NCBI GenBank assembly: GCA_020633315.1
Contig: JACKDV010000018.1
Location: forward strand, 113,436-177,435
Length of the DNA: 64,000 bases
Reading direction: 5' to 3'
Source of the DNA: Myxococcales bacterium
Lineage (GTDB): Bacteria; Myxococcota_A; Polyangia; Nannocystales; Nannocystaceae
Of the stretch, positions 1-10,211 are shown piece by piece. How positions within the stretch are numbered: position 1 is the stretch's first letter; every line of letters starts with the position of its first letter. Made by a program: the position numbers and the translations under genes. The notes beneath the pieces were generated by a model. That model made no database searches. It was not told where the DNA came from and saw only the letters and a program-made list of their open reading frames with translations.

Positions 1-1722
1 ATGAGCGTGCGCGAGTGCGTGACCCATGCGATCGAGGTGCTGGCCCTGGCCGCGGGGCGCAAGGGGGTGGAGCTGGTGGCCCACGTGGACCCCGACGTGC
101 CCGTCGCGATCGAGGGCGACGCCACTCGCGTCCAGCAGACCCTCGCCAACCTGGTGAGCAACGCGATCAAGTTCACCGAGCAGGGCGAGGTGGAGGTGAG
201 GGTGTGCCGCAGCGACGACCCGGCGGACGGCGAGGCCCTGCGCTTCTCGGTGCGCGACACCGGCATCGGCATCCTGCCCGCGGTGCTGCCCAAGCTGTTC
301 AGTCCCTTCACCCAGGCCGACGCCTCCACCACCCGCCGCTTCGGGGGCACCGGCCTCGGCCTCACCATCTGCAAGCGCCTCACCGAGGCGATGGGCGGGC
401 GGATCTGGGCCTCCAGCGAGCCGGGCAAGGGCTCGACCTTCTTCTTCACCGTGCCCGCGGTCGTGGTGCCCTTCGATCGCCCGCGCTACCTCGAGAGCGA
501 GGACCGGGCCCTGGCGGGGATCCGCGTGCTGGTGGTGGACGACAACGCGACCAACCGCCAGATCCTGGAGCTGCAGCTGCGCTCGTGGGGCGTCGAGCCG
601 GTGCTCGCCGCGGGGGGCGAGGAGGCGCTCGGGCGGCTGCGCGGCGACGAGGGCTTCGCCTGCGTGCTGCTCGACATGCAGATGCCCGGCATGGACGGGC
701 TGATGCTCGCCGACCGCATCCGCGAGCTCCCGGGCGGCGCCGCGCTGCCGCTGGTGATGCTCACCTCGCTGGGCCAGCTCGATCCCAGCCCGGGCATGCG
801 GGAGCTCCAGGCCTTCCTCACCAAGCCGGTGCGCCCGTCCCGGCTGTTCGACGTGCTGCTGTCGGTGGCCCACGGCCGCGCGCACGGGGCCCGGCTCGGC
901 GGCGCCCCCGGCCTGCCCACGGCGCTGCCCTCCGAGATCAAGATCCTGGTCGCCGAGGACAACGTCACCAACCAGCGGGTCGCCCGCCTCTCGCTCGAGC
1001 GCCTCGGGCACCGGGTGGAGGTGGTGTCCAACGGCCAGGAGGCCCTCGATGCCCTCGAGCAGGTGACCTACGATCTGGTGTTCATGGACGTGCACATGCC
1101 CCAGCTCGACGGCCTGGAGGCGACCCGCCGGATCCGCGCCCGCCGCGACCTCCGGCAGCCCTACATCGCGGCCGTGACCGCCAACGCCACCGTGCAGGAT
1201 CGCGAGACCTGCCTGGCCGCGGGCATGGACGACTACGTGAGCAAGCCGTTCCGCCCCCGCGACCTGAGCCGAGTGCTGGAGCGCTACGCCACGCGCCGGG
1301 CCGCCGCCCAGACCCGCTCCGACGACGACGACGACGAGGAGTCCTCCCCCCCGATGTCCCCATCCAACGTGATCGATCCCGAAGCCATCGAGCGGCTCCG
1401 CGAGGAGGTGCTGGGCACCGACGACCTCGCCGAGCTCGACGAGTTCCTGGGCGAGTGCCTGCGCGACGTGGACGCGCTGGTGAGCCAGGCCGAGCACGCG
1501 GCCCGCGATGGCGACGGCGACGTGCTCGCCCGAGCCGCCCACACCCTCAAGTCCAACGGCGCGCTGATCGGGGCCTCGGTGCTCAGCGAGCTGGGCGCTC
1601 GCCTGCAGCACGAGGCCGCGGCGCTGCCGGGGGCCGAGCGGGTGGCTCGAGCGGCCGCGATGCGGGATGCGTTCGATCGCTACCGCGAGGCGCTCGTGCG
1701 CCACCGCGCGACGCTGGGCTGA
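1..1722 (+). CDS. Hybrid sensor histidine kinase, N-terminus cut by window edge
   Basis: This is the C-terminal part of a hybrid histidine kinase. The visible 573 residues begin in the ATPase domain, so the sensor and the phospho-accepting histidine (H-box) lie outside the window. Residues 35-155 form the HATPase domain with N box (NLVSNAIKF, 50-58), G1 (DTGIG, 86-90) and G2 (GGTGLGL, 115-121). Two receiver domains follow, with phospho-acceptor aspartates D225 (LLDMQMPG) and D363 (FMDVHMPQ) and the conserved lysines K275 and K415. An acidic linker (441-447) leads to a C-terminal HPt domain with H514 in AAHTLKSNG. This layout supports a multi-step His-Asp-His phosphorelay. The output partner is not visible. 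The ATG at base 1 is probably internal and not the true start. Confidence 0.93.
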   Translation: MSVRECVTHAIEVLALAAGRKGVELVAHVDPDVPVAIEGDATRVQQTLANLVSNAIKFTEQGEVEVRVCRSDDPADGEALRFSVRDTGIGILPAVLPKLFSPFTQADASTTRRFGGTGLGLTICKRLTEAMGGRIWASSEPGKGSTFFFTVPAVVVPFDRPRYLESEDRALAGIRVLVVDDNATNRQILELQLRSWGVEPVLAAGGEEALGRLRGDEGFACVLLDMQMPGMDGLMLADRIRELPGGAALPLVMLTSLGQLDPSPGMRELQAFLTKPVRPSRLFDVLLSVAHGRAHGARLGGAPGLPTALPSEIKILVAEDNVTNQRVARLSLERLGHRVEVVSNGQEALDALEQVTYDLVFMDVHMPQLDGLEATRRIRARRDLRQPYIAAVTANATVQDRETCLAAGMDDYVSKPFRPRDLSRVLERYATRRAAAQTRSDDDDDEESSPPMSPSNVIDPEAIERLREEVLGTDDLAELDEFLGECLRDVDALVSQAEHAARDGDGDVLARAAHTLKSNGALIGASVLSELGARLQHEAAALPGAERVARAAAMRDAFDRYREALVRHRATLG

Positions 1723-1764
1723 GCCCGCGGCGCGCCGGAGCGGGACCGGGGTCGCAGCCGCGGC

Positions 1765-3243
1765 TCAGGGGGCGATGCGGGCGATCCAGCCGTCGAGGTC
1801 GCCGGCCTCGCTGGTGATCTCCGCGACCACGATCACGTCGCCGTCGGGCAGCACCACCACCGAGCGCATGCGGTCGGGGCCCAGAAGCGCGCCCTCGTAG
1901 TCCTCGCGCTCCCACACCAGGTTGCCCTCGGGATCGAGCTTGCCCACCCAGCGATCGGGATCGTCGTTGGACACGTGGCCCACCGCGTAGACGTAGCCCG
2001 CGGGATCGAGGGCGACGTCCTCGACCTCGTCCACCAGTGGTCGGCGGTCGGCGGTCCAGTGCCAGCGCTCGGTGCCGTCGGCCCGGTCGTGGGCGGAGAC
2101 CCACAGGTCGTCGAGGCTGGCCGGCTCTGCGTGCCAGCCCGCGAGCAGGATCATGTCGTCGGTGACGGCCATCGACTGCACCTGGGTGGCCGGCAGCGCC
2201 ACCAGCGAGGGACCCAGATCACCGAGGGCCACCGGCTCGAAGGCGACCCCCACCTCCTCGTCCTGCCCCGCCACCAGCAGCTCGCCGCCGGGGGCCCGCA
2301 CCGCGGCCTTGAGCCGGCTCTCGCCGCTCTCCCCCATCGGCGGCACCGGGATGGCCACCGAGCCGCCCGCCACGTCGGACGAGGAGAAGGCGTACTCCCA
2401 GGCCTGCGTCCCGCTGCCGCCCACCGCCGCGAAGCTCGAGCCCTCGATGTGCACGATGTCGTGGCAGTAGCCGGTGACCTCCATCGGGAGCTCGACGTCC
2501 ACGGCGGGGTTGTCGGTGAGGTCGGCGTCCCAGCGCCACACCCAGGGGCGGGCCACCCCGTCGAGGGTGGCCCGGCCGCAGACCCACAGCCGCCCCACCC
2601 CGTCCTGGGTGACCGCCTCGGCCTCGTCGGCGCTGCCGTCCACGTCGTACGCGGCGCGCTGCACCTCCTCGCCGTCCACGGTCCACCGCGACAGCAGCAC
2701 GTTGCGCGAGCTGGTCCCGGTCGCGAAGCCCACCGCCACCACGTCGCCCGAGGCCAGCCTCACCGAGCCGAACAGGCGATCGTCGCCCCCCGCCTTCTCG
2801 GCCACCACCGCGCTCCAGCGCACCGAGCCCCCGGCCACGCAATCGGTGTTGCAGCCGTCGCCATCCACGGTGTCGAGCTCGTCGCACTCCTCGTCGCCCT
2901 CGATCACCCCGTTGCCGCACACGGGGATCCCGGGGCCGGTGCTGCTCTCACCGGTGGGCTCGCCGGTGTCGCTGCCCTCGCTGCTGGTGCCCGGCTCGAG
3001 GCCGGTCGAGCTGCCCCCGTCCCCCTCCACGCACTGCCGGCCGAGGGCGCCAGCCAGATCGCTGTAGCGCCGGCCCGAGGGGCAGTCGCGGTCGGGGTAG
3101 CTGCAGAAGCCCGAGGCCTCGCACCAGCCCTGCACCACCCCGTGGCACTGCTCATCGGCGCTGCACTGGAAGGGCTGGAAGTCCACGCAGGCCCCGGCCA
3201 GACCTCCGACCGCGAGCGCGCCGATCGCCCATGCCCCCCGCAC
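1765..3243 (-). CDS. Predicted lipoprotein with Cys-rich repeat and propeller-like region
   Basis: This is a secreted lipoprotein of about 492 residues. I chose the GTG at 3243, four bases after the preceding gene's stop. It gives a short signal peptide ending in the lipobox LAGAC, whereas the upstream in-frame ATG would overlap the neighbour. After a Cys-rich N-terminus and a Ser/Thr/Glu-rich linker there is a CGNGVIEGDEECD module, the DUF4215-type myxobacterial repeat. About 320 residues follow with recurring Gly-Asp and Trp blades (for example LVWERED and YVYAVGH), suggesting a beta-propeller. It is the last gene of a likely operon with a TPR protein, a Ser/Thr kinase and a sigma factor. 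No catalytic motif was seen, so a surface binding or sensing role is only an inference. Confidence 0.8.
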   Translation of the reverse strand: MRGAWAIGALAVGGLAGACVDFQPFQCSADEQCHGVVQGWCEASGFCSYPDRDCPSGRRYSDLAGALGRQCVEGDGGSSTGLEPGTSSEGSDTGEPTGESSTGPGIPVCGNGVIEGDEECDELDTVDGDGCNTDCVAGGSVRWSAVVAEKAGGDDRLFGSVRLASGDVVAVGFATGTSSRNVLLSRWTVDGEEVQRAAYDVDGSADEAEAVTQDGVGRLWVCGRATLDGVARPWVWRWDADLTDNPAVDVELPMEVTGYCHDIVHIEGSSFAAVGGSGTQAWEYAFSSSDVAGGSVAIPVPPMGESGESRLKAAVRAPGGELLVAGQDEEVGVAFEPVALGDLGPSLVALPATQVQSMAVTDDMILLAGWHAEPASLDDLWVSAHDRADGTERWHWTADRRPLVDEVEDVALDPAGYVYAVGHVSNDDPDRWVGKLDPEGNLVWEREDYEGALLGPDRMRSVVVLPDGDVIVVAEITSEAGDLDGWIARIAP

Positions 3244-3247
3244 GCGA

Positions 3248-3996
3248 TCACCGTAGTGCGCGCGCCCTGGGGGGAGCAAGCTCGAACTTCCAGACCAAGC
3301 CGGTGCCGGTCAGTCGCACCTGGGAACGCTCGCGCCCCTCGCGACCGGCGAGCACCGAGAAGCGCACGATGCCGGCCACCATCAGCGCCGCGCCGCCGGC
3401 CAGGATCGCGATCCCGGCCCGGCTCAGGGTGGGCGCGCCCTCCAGGGCATCGCGGTAGCCCTGCTCGGTGGGCGCGGCCTCGGCCTCGCCCTTGCGTCGG
3501 TGCGCCTCGGCCAACAGCCCCACCCCCACCGAGCTCACCGCCACCCCCGACCAGGTGAGGGCGTGGCCCAGGGGATCGCGAGCGGCCCGTCGCTCGGGAC
3601 GATCGCGCTCCCGCTCGCGCTCGTGCCCCACCGTGGGCGCGGCCGGCCCGACCTCGTCGCTCGTCCCTCCCTCGCTCGGCGAGGTGGTCGAGACCGCGGT
3701 CGCATCGGGATCCTCGCCGCAGGCCTCGATCGCCTCGCGGGCCAGCGCTCGCACGTCGGCCGGCGGCTCGCCCTGGAGGTACTCGAGGTACAGCGGCACC
3801 GCGGCCTCGCAGTGCCCCGCGTAGCGCTCGGCCTGGGCCCACGCGAACAGCAGCTCGGGCTCGGGCTCGGCGCGGTAGGCCTTGCCCAGGATCCGGGCGG
3901 CATCCTCGTAGCGTCCCTCGGCGAAGGCCTTGACGCCCTCGTCGGCGTCGGGGCTGGGCTCGACCACCGCAGCGGCCAAGAAGAGGGCGAGCAGCT

Positions 3997-4000
<4 letters not shown>
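3248..4000 (-). CDS. TPR-containing envelope protein
   Basis: The 250-residue product starts with a probable signal peptide (MKLLALFLAAAVV). It then has a TPR-like helical region at about residues 20-95 (FAEGRYEDAARILGKAYR, LFAWAQAERYAGHCEAA) and a low-complexity charged linker rich in RERERDRPERR. Two hydrophobic stretches follow, near residues 148-165 and 195-215, which could anchor it in the membrane. Its ATG overlaps the stop codon of the upstream kinase gene (ATGA, 3997-4000), so the two are probably translationally coupled. Small TPR proteins following Ser/Thr kinases are common in myxobacteria. The specific partner is unknown. Confidence 0.78.
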
Positions 4001-5481
<1,481 letters not shown>

Positions 5482-5524
5482 GATAGGGACCCCGGCGAGA
5501 CGACTCAACGTCGGGCCCGCGACC

Positions 5525-6163
5525 TCACATCGCGGTGCCCAGCGAGCGCGCCCAGGCCTCGAAATCGGCGAGCAGCGAGCGCCGCACCTCGGCCGGAGCC
5601 CGCAGGGTCTCCACCTCGGCCCGCAGGGCCTCGCGCGCCCGCGACAGCCGCGTCGTCACCGTGCTGGTCGGCATCCCCAGCACCTCGCCGATCTCGCGCG
5701 CGCGCAGTCCCTGCACGTAGAACAGCGCGATCATCGTCTGCGACTCGTCGGGCAGGCGGTCGAGCGCGCGCAGCAGCAGCCAGTGCTCGCGGCGCTGGTG
5801 CACCACCCCGCTGGGGCTCAGGATGCTCTGGGGGCGGCCGACCTCGAATTCGTAGACCTGGTGGAGCGCCTTGCGGGACTCGGCCTCGATGTGCTTGAGC
5901 AGCATCTTGCGGGCCACGCCGAACAGGAACGCACGAAAGCTCGAGGTCCGCACGTGCTCCTTGCTCTCGGTGCACGCGAGGAAGGTGCGCTGGGTGAGAT
6001 CGTCGGCCACCGAGGCCGCGCGCATGCGAAAGAAGCTCAGCACGCGCGCGTAGTACAGGCGCATGAGACGATCGCCGGCCCCGCGGTCTCCCGACCGCCA
6101 GGCGTAGAGCAGGGCGATCTCCTCGTCCTGCCCCGGATCGTCGTCCTGCTGCACCTGCGCCAC
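5525..6163 (-). CDS. ECF-like RNA polymerase sigma factor
   Basis: This is a small sigma-70-family protein of about 212 residues. Region 2 lies around LMRLYYARVLSFFRMR and DDLTQRTFLACTESKE. Region 4 is clear at the C-terminus (LDRLPDESQTMIALFYVQGL, then GEVLGMPTSTVTTRLSRAR), which matches the helix-turn-helix that reads the -35 element. No anti-sigma gene is adjacent. The downstream Ser/Thr kinase could regulate it by phosphorylation, as proposed for other kinase-linked ECF factors, but that is inference here. I chose the GTG at 6163. A TTG at 6190 is the alternative, and no clear ribosome site separates them. Confidence 0.85.
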   Translation of the reverse strand: MAQVQQDDDPGQDEEIALLYAWRSGDRGAGDRLMRLYYARVLSFFRMRAASVADDLTQRTFLACTESKEHVRTSSFRAFLFGVARKMLLKHIEAESRKALHQVYEFEVGRPQSILSPSGVVHQRREHWLLLRALDRLPDESQTMIALFYVQGLRAREIGEVLGMPTSTVTTRLSRAREALRAEVETLRAPAEVRRSLLADFEAWARSLGTAM

Positions 6164-6209
6164 TTTGGTCGAGACCCACGCGGGGCGCAAGCGAGGACGG
6201 GATCGCCCC

Positions 6210-7286
6210 TCAGGGGACCTGCCGTGCCATGTAGAGATCGTAATTGCCGGTGCGGTTGCTCGAGAAGTAGATCGTCTGCATGTCGGCCGAGACCCAGGGA
6301 TCCCCGTCCTCGGCCGCGGTGTTGAGCTCGCTCAGGTTGTAGGGCGGCCAGTAGCCGTCGCCCTCGGCCGTGCGCTGGGCCACCCACAGATCCTGGCCCC
6401 CCTGCGTGCCCGTCCGCCCCGACTCGAAGCTCAGCCAGGTCATGTCCGCGTTGCTGTTGCCGGGGCAATCGAGCGCGGGGCTGGCCAGCTCCGCCACGCG
6501 CTGCAGGTCCGACACCATCACGGTCCCCGGATCGAAGGCGGCGCGCCAGATGTCGGCCCCGCCGTCGGTGGGCATGCGATCGGAGCAGAACAGCAGGGTG
6601 GCTTGATCATGCTGGGGCGTGGCCGCGGACTCGTGGGCCATCGAGCTCAACGCCGGCAGCGGCTGGGGCAGCGCCCACGACAGCGACGCCATCGAGGCGC
6701 GGGTCGTGTAGTAGATCTCCAGCCCGTTGCCGCGCCGATCGCTGGCGAACAGCAGCAGCGTGCCGTCCCGCGACAGCTCCGGCGTGGTCTCCTGCGAGAA
6801 GGTGCTGATGTTGCCGCCCACGATCATCGGCGTGTCGAAGGGAACGTCGACCGACGCTCGCGTGGCCACGAAGATGTCCTCGTCGCCCAGGCGCGTGGAG
6901 GCGAAGTAGATCTCGCGCTGGTCCTGACGCAGGGTGGGATCGTCGTCGGCGGCACCCAGGGCGTCGTTGAGCTCGGTCAGCGGCACCGCCACCCCGTAGG
7001 GATCGGGCCGCGGCAGCATCGGGTCGCCCGTGTCTCCGGAGCCGCTCGAGCTACCGTCGAGGCCGGTGGTGCCGTCGCTGCCGGTGCCGGGCGGCGGCTC
7101 GGTGGTGCCCCCGGGGGTCGTGGTGCCGCCGTCGTCGGTGAGGACCGGCGGCAGCGTGGTGCCGCCCTGGCCCGTCTCCGTGCCGACGCCGGCCGAGCCC
7201 CCGCCCGTCCCGACCCCGCCGGAGTTGATCTGGCAGCCGAGCCCCAGGGCCAGCCCCACCAGCAAAGCGATCGACCGCGCGTCCAT
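6210..7286 (-). CDS. PD40/TolB-like beta-propeller lipoprotein
   Basis: The product is about 358 residues from the ATG at 7286, which gives a clean lipoprotein signal (ALLVGLALGLGC). An upstream ATG at 7328 would add a charged leader and is less likely. A Gly/Thr/Pro-rich linker of about 80 residues follows. The rest contains WD40-like PD40 repeats: EIYFASTRLGDEDIF, PELSRDGTLLLFASDRRG, TLLFCSDRMP, WLSFESGRTG and TIYFSSNRTGNYDLYMAR. Such domains form beta-propellers that bind proteins or peptidoglycan-linked partners in the periplasm. It lies 46 bases upstream of the chosen sigma-factor start on the same strand, so it may open the five-gene unit 7286 to 1765. Confidence 0.85.
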   Translation of the reverse strand: MDARSIALLVGLALGLGCQINSGGVGTGGGSAGVGTETGQGGTTLPPVLTDDGGTTTPGGTTEPPPGTGSDGTTGLDGSSSGSGDTGDPMLPRPDPYGVAVPLTELNDALGAADDDPTLRQDQREIYFASTRLGDEDIFVATRASVDVPFDTPMIVGGNISTFSQETTPELSRDGTLLLFASDRRGNGLEIYYTTRASMASLSWALPQPLPALSSMAHESAATPQHDQATLLFCSDRMPTDGGADIWRAAFDPGTVMVSDLQRVAELASPALDCPGNSNADMTWLSFESGRTGTQGGQDLWVAQRTAEGDGYWPPYNLSELNTAAEDGDPWVSADMQTIYFSSNRTGNYDLYMARQVP

Positions 7287-7340
7287 CTCCCGACCATGCC
7301 ACATCGGCGAGCCCGGGACGATCCCCAAGCTCGGATGCGC

Positions 7341-7758
7341 TCAGCTACAGCCGCGACCCGAGCAGGACTTCGTGCAGCCAGGGCCGTCGCACACCTGAGT
7401 GCAGCCTCCACCGCTGCAGCCCAGCGTGCACCCCCGGCGTCCCCGCAGGGCAGATCTGGGTACAGCCACCGCCGCTGCAGCCCAGATCGCACTCGGAGGC
7501 CTTGCCGCAATCCTGGGTGCAGCCGCCACCGCTGCAACCAGCGTCACACGCCTTGCCTTCTTGGCAGGTCTGGACGCAGGACCCCTTGGAGCAGCGCACG
7601 CCCCCGGCCCCGCCGACCTTCACCCCGCCGGCTCCGACCTCCACGCCCTCCTCGCCAACCTTCACGCCATCCTTGCCGCCGACCTTCACCCCGTCCTCGC
7701 TGGCGTCGCAGCCGATCACCAAGCCCAACGACAGTCCGAGCAACAGCAACGTGCGCAT
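7341..7758 (-). pseudogene. Cys-repeat lipoprotein with an apparent one-base frameshift
   Basis: The gene starts at the ATG at 7758 with a lipoprotein signal (LLLGLSLGLVIGC). It then has a GVKVG-type repeat (about six units) and a Cys-rich repeat CSGGGCTQxC. The frame that encodes the first two Cys repeats reads out of phase after ICPAGTPG. The third repeat (CTLGCSGGGCTQVC) and the natural end (CTKSCSGRGCS, then TGA) continue in another frame. Removing one G from the five-G run at 7431-7435 (minus strand) restores one smooth protein of about 138 residues. The protein is therefore either a recent frameshift mutant or a sequencing or assembly error. No function is known. The spacing of the cysteines suggests a small disulfide-rich surface protein. 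Confidence 0.7.
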
Positions 7759-7922
7759 CGTCGATTCTACCTCCGCCCGAGAAGGGTAGCCGTCCCCCTC
7801 GCTCGCGCGTCTGGCGGGATCGACCCGGCGAGGTTCCTTTTTCTTCGGATCAATTCCCTCGCGAGCGCCACGTGGAAGGCGGCACCGCGACGACGCGGTG
7901 GCCCATGAGGAGAGTGAGATCC

Positions 7923-8909
7923 ATGAGCGCACGCAACCCCATCCCCTCCCCAGCCCGGCCTGCTCCGCGGGCGGCCGTGCTGGCCATGTCGCTGATCGCG
8001 ATGGCCCCTGCCGCATGTGACGAGGACGGCTTCCCCGACGAGCTCGGCGAGCGCGATGGCTTCGTCGACGACGAGCTCGGCGGCGACCCGCTCGGCGACG
8101 ACGAGCTCGGCGAGCGCGATGGCTTCGTCGACGACGAGCTCGGCGGCGACCCGTCGGCCTCGTCCGCGGCCGTCTTGATCACGCGGGGCGACGACCAGTA
8201 CGGGCGCACCGTCGTCGAGACCCCCGACGGGCCCGCCGAGGTCACCTTCCGCGTGGTCGACGGCCATGCCCTCGTGGATGGCGACATCGACCTCGGAGAG
8301 ATCGACGACCTGCTCGATCCCCACGCCCCTTCGCGGGGGCTCGTGGCCGGCAACCTCTGGCCGGGGGGCATCGTCCACTGGCAGATCGGGGGGCTCGAGG
8401 AGATCTTCTTCCCGCAGCTCGCCCAGGACATCCGCGACGCCGTGGCCGAGATGGACTCCCTCACCGATCTGACCTTCATCGAGGGACCGTCCGGCAACCA
8501 GATCGTCTTCATGGTCGGGGCCGCCGGCGACGTGGGTGGCTACTCGCCGGTCGGCATGCAGGGCGGCACGCAGTACGTCACCCTCAATGCCACCGGGGCC
8601 GACAAGGCCACCGTGCTCCACGAGCTCGGCCACGCGGTCGGCCTGTACCACGAGCACCAGCGTGGCGATCGCGACGACCACGTCATCGTGAGCTACCCGT
8701 GCATCGACCTGATGGAGTGGAGCAACTTCGACATCAAGTGGTGGGCCAACCACACCAGCTCCTACGACATCGCGTCGATCATGCACTACGACTCGTATGC
8801 CTTCAGCCTGGGAGTGTGCCCGAGCATGACCCGGCTCGACGGCAGCACCTTCACGAGGAACACTCACCTGAGCCGTCGAGACCGGCTCACGCTCAACACC
8901 TGGTACTGA
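7923..8909 (+). CDS. Secreted astacin-type (M12A) zinc metalloprotease
   Basis: The 328-residue protein has the astacin zinc site HELGHAVGLYHEHQR (H233, H237, H243) followed by RxD and a Met-turn at SIMHYDSYAFS (M287). These assign it to the astacin branch of the metzincins. The ATG at 7923 is preceded by AGGAGAG at 7908-7914 and gives a signal peptide that may end in a lipobox-like PAAC. Between the signal and the catalytic domain lies a strongly acidic propeptide containing two near-identical 18-residue blocks. An aspartate-rich propeptide could hold the zinc site inactive, as the FxGD motif does in animal astacins, but that motif was not recognised here. It probably acts outside the cell on proteins. 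Confidence 0.92.
   Translation: MSARNPIPSPARPAPRAAVLAMSLIAMAPAACDEDGFPDELGERDGFVDDELGGDPLGDDELGERDGFVDDELGGDPSASSAAVLITRGDDQYGRTVVETPDGPAEVTFRVVDGHALVDGDIDLGEIDDLLDPHAPSRGLVAGNLWPGGIVHWQIGGLEEIFFPQLAQDIRDAVAEMDSLTDLTFIEGPSGNQIVFMVGAAGDVGGYSPVGMQGGTQYVTLNATGADKATVLHELGHAVGLYHEHQRGDRDDHVIVSYPCIDLMEWSNFDIKWWANHTSSYDIASIMHYDSYAFSLGVCPSMTRLDGSTFTRNTHLSRRDRLTLNTWY
8036..8153 (+). repeat. 63-bp-period direct repeat in the astacin propeptide
   Basis: Bases 8036-8090 and 8099-8153 are near-identical, offset by 63 bases (21 codons). They encode two copies of DELGERDGFVDDELGGDP. The period is a multiple of three and the copies are unchanged at silent positions, which points to a recent in-frame duplication of the acidic propeptide. 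Confidence 0.95.
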
Positions 8910-8939
8910 GCGGACGCCCCGCGGCGCCATCGATCGCCC

Positions 8940-10112
8940 TCAGTCGAGGCGCCGCACCAGGGTCACCGTCAGGTAGTCCCCCTCGGGGAACGCCAGCAGC
9001 CGCGGGTGGTCGGCCGGGGCCGCCGCGCGCTCGACCACCTGCAGCACGCAGCGGACCCGCTCGGCGGCCTGCTGCAGCGCCCCTTCGAAGGCCTCGCGAT
9101 CCACGTGGCTGCTGCAGCTCCCCGCGAGCAGCAGCCCCCCCGGCGACAGCAGCTCGAGGCAGGCCTGGTGCAGCTTGCCGTAGCTTCGCAGCGCCCGCTC
9201 CCGGGCGTCGGCCGAGGGCGCGAAGCTGGGCGGGTCGGCCACCACCAGCCCGAAGCGCTCGCCCTGCGCCCGCAGCCGCTCCAGCAGCTCCGGCACGTCG
9301 GCCGCCTCGGCGCGCTGGCGCTGCGGCGCCAGGCCGTTGGCCGCCCACGCCCGCCGGGCCAGCGCGATCGCGGGCTTGGCCAGGTCCACGGTGAGCACCG
9401 AGCTCGCCCCGCCCTTGCCCGCCGCCACCGAGAACCCGCCCACGTAGGAGTACAGGTCGAGCACCCGACGGCCCCGGGCCAGCCGCCGCACCATCGCCCG
9501 CGAGTCTCGCTGGTCGAGGAACAGCCCGGTCTTCTGCCCGCGCCGCAGGTCCACGCACAGCACCATGCCGTGCTCGTGGACCTCCACCACCTCGGGCGGC
9601 GACGGCCCCTCGAGCAGCTCCACGCTGCGATCGCCCCGCGGACCCCAGCGCCCGAGGATCGAGGGCACCCCCAGCGCGTGCAGCCGCGGACGCAGCACCG
9701 ACAGCAGCGCCTCGCGGTGGGGCAGCAGCGACTCGCCGTCGAGGGCCACCACCGCGTGCGGGCCGTAGAGGTCGACCACCAGCCCGGGCATGCGATCGCC
9801 CTCGCCGTGCACCAGCCGCAGCGCGTCGGTCTTGCGCGGCACCACCCGCCGCCGCAGCTCGAGCGCCGCGTCCAGGCGGCGCTCCCACAGCGCCTCGTCC
9901 ACCGGCTCCTCGCCCACCGTCCACAGCCGCACCCCGATCGGCCCCGCGTCGGCCAGGCCCCGCCCCAGCCCGCGGCCGTGCTCGTCGGTCACCACCACCT
10001 CCGTGCCCGGCGGCGGGATCCGACCGTCGAGCGCCTCGCGGTACACCCACGGGTGACCACGCCGGATGGTGCGGGCCAGCGGCCTGCGCAGGCGCAGCCG
10101 CGGCACGCTCAC
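8940..10112 (-). CDS. rlmI: RlmI-type 23S rRNA (cytosine-5) methyltransferase
   Basis: This 390-residue protein matches the RlmI (YccW) family that methylates a cytosine of 23S rRNA using S-adenosylmethionine. The N-terminal part (RRGHPWVYREAL, VVVTDEHGRGLGRGLAD) is the PUA-like RNA-binding domain. A middle domain (GLVVDLYG, VEVHEHGMVLCVDL, GQKTGLFLDQR) is typical of the family. The Rossmann domain carries DLYSYVGGFSVAA for SAM binding, VVADPPSFA as the catalytic loop, and AGSCSSHVD with the conserved cysteine. The start is a GTG at 10112 with GGAGG six bases upstream. It is convergent with the astacin gene, with 30 bases between their ends. Which rRNA position is modified in this organism is not known. 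Confidence 0.9.
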   Translation of the reverse strand: MSVPRLRLRRPLARTIRRGHPWVYREALDGRIPPPGTEVVVTDEHGRGLGRGLADAGPIGVRLWTVGEEPVDEALWERRLDAALELRRRVVPRKTDALRLVHGEGDRMPGLVVDLYGPHAVVALDGESLLPHREALLSVLRPRLHALGVPSILGRWGPRGDRSVELLEGPSPPEVVEVHEHGMVLCVDLRRGQKTGLFLDQRDSRAMVRRLARGRRVLDLYSYVGGFSVAAGKGGASSVLTVDLAKPAIALARRAWAANGLAPQRQRAEAADVPELLERLRAQGERFGLVVADPPSFAPSADARERALRSYGKLHQACLELLSPGGLLLAGSCSSHVDREAFEGALQQAAERVRCVLQVVERAAAPADHPRLLAFPEGDYLTVTLVRRLD

Positions 10113-10211
10113 GGAGGACCTCCGCGGTCCCCCGCTCCCCCCACGCTCGTCCCCTCGGGCTCGGTCTCCAGCCTCATGCCGTCCTCCTCGGTCGCGCAGG
10201 CCCCACGCGCC

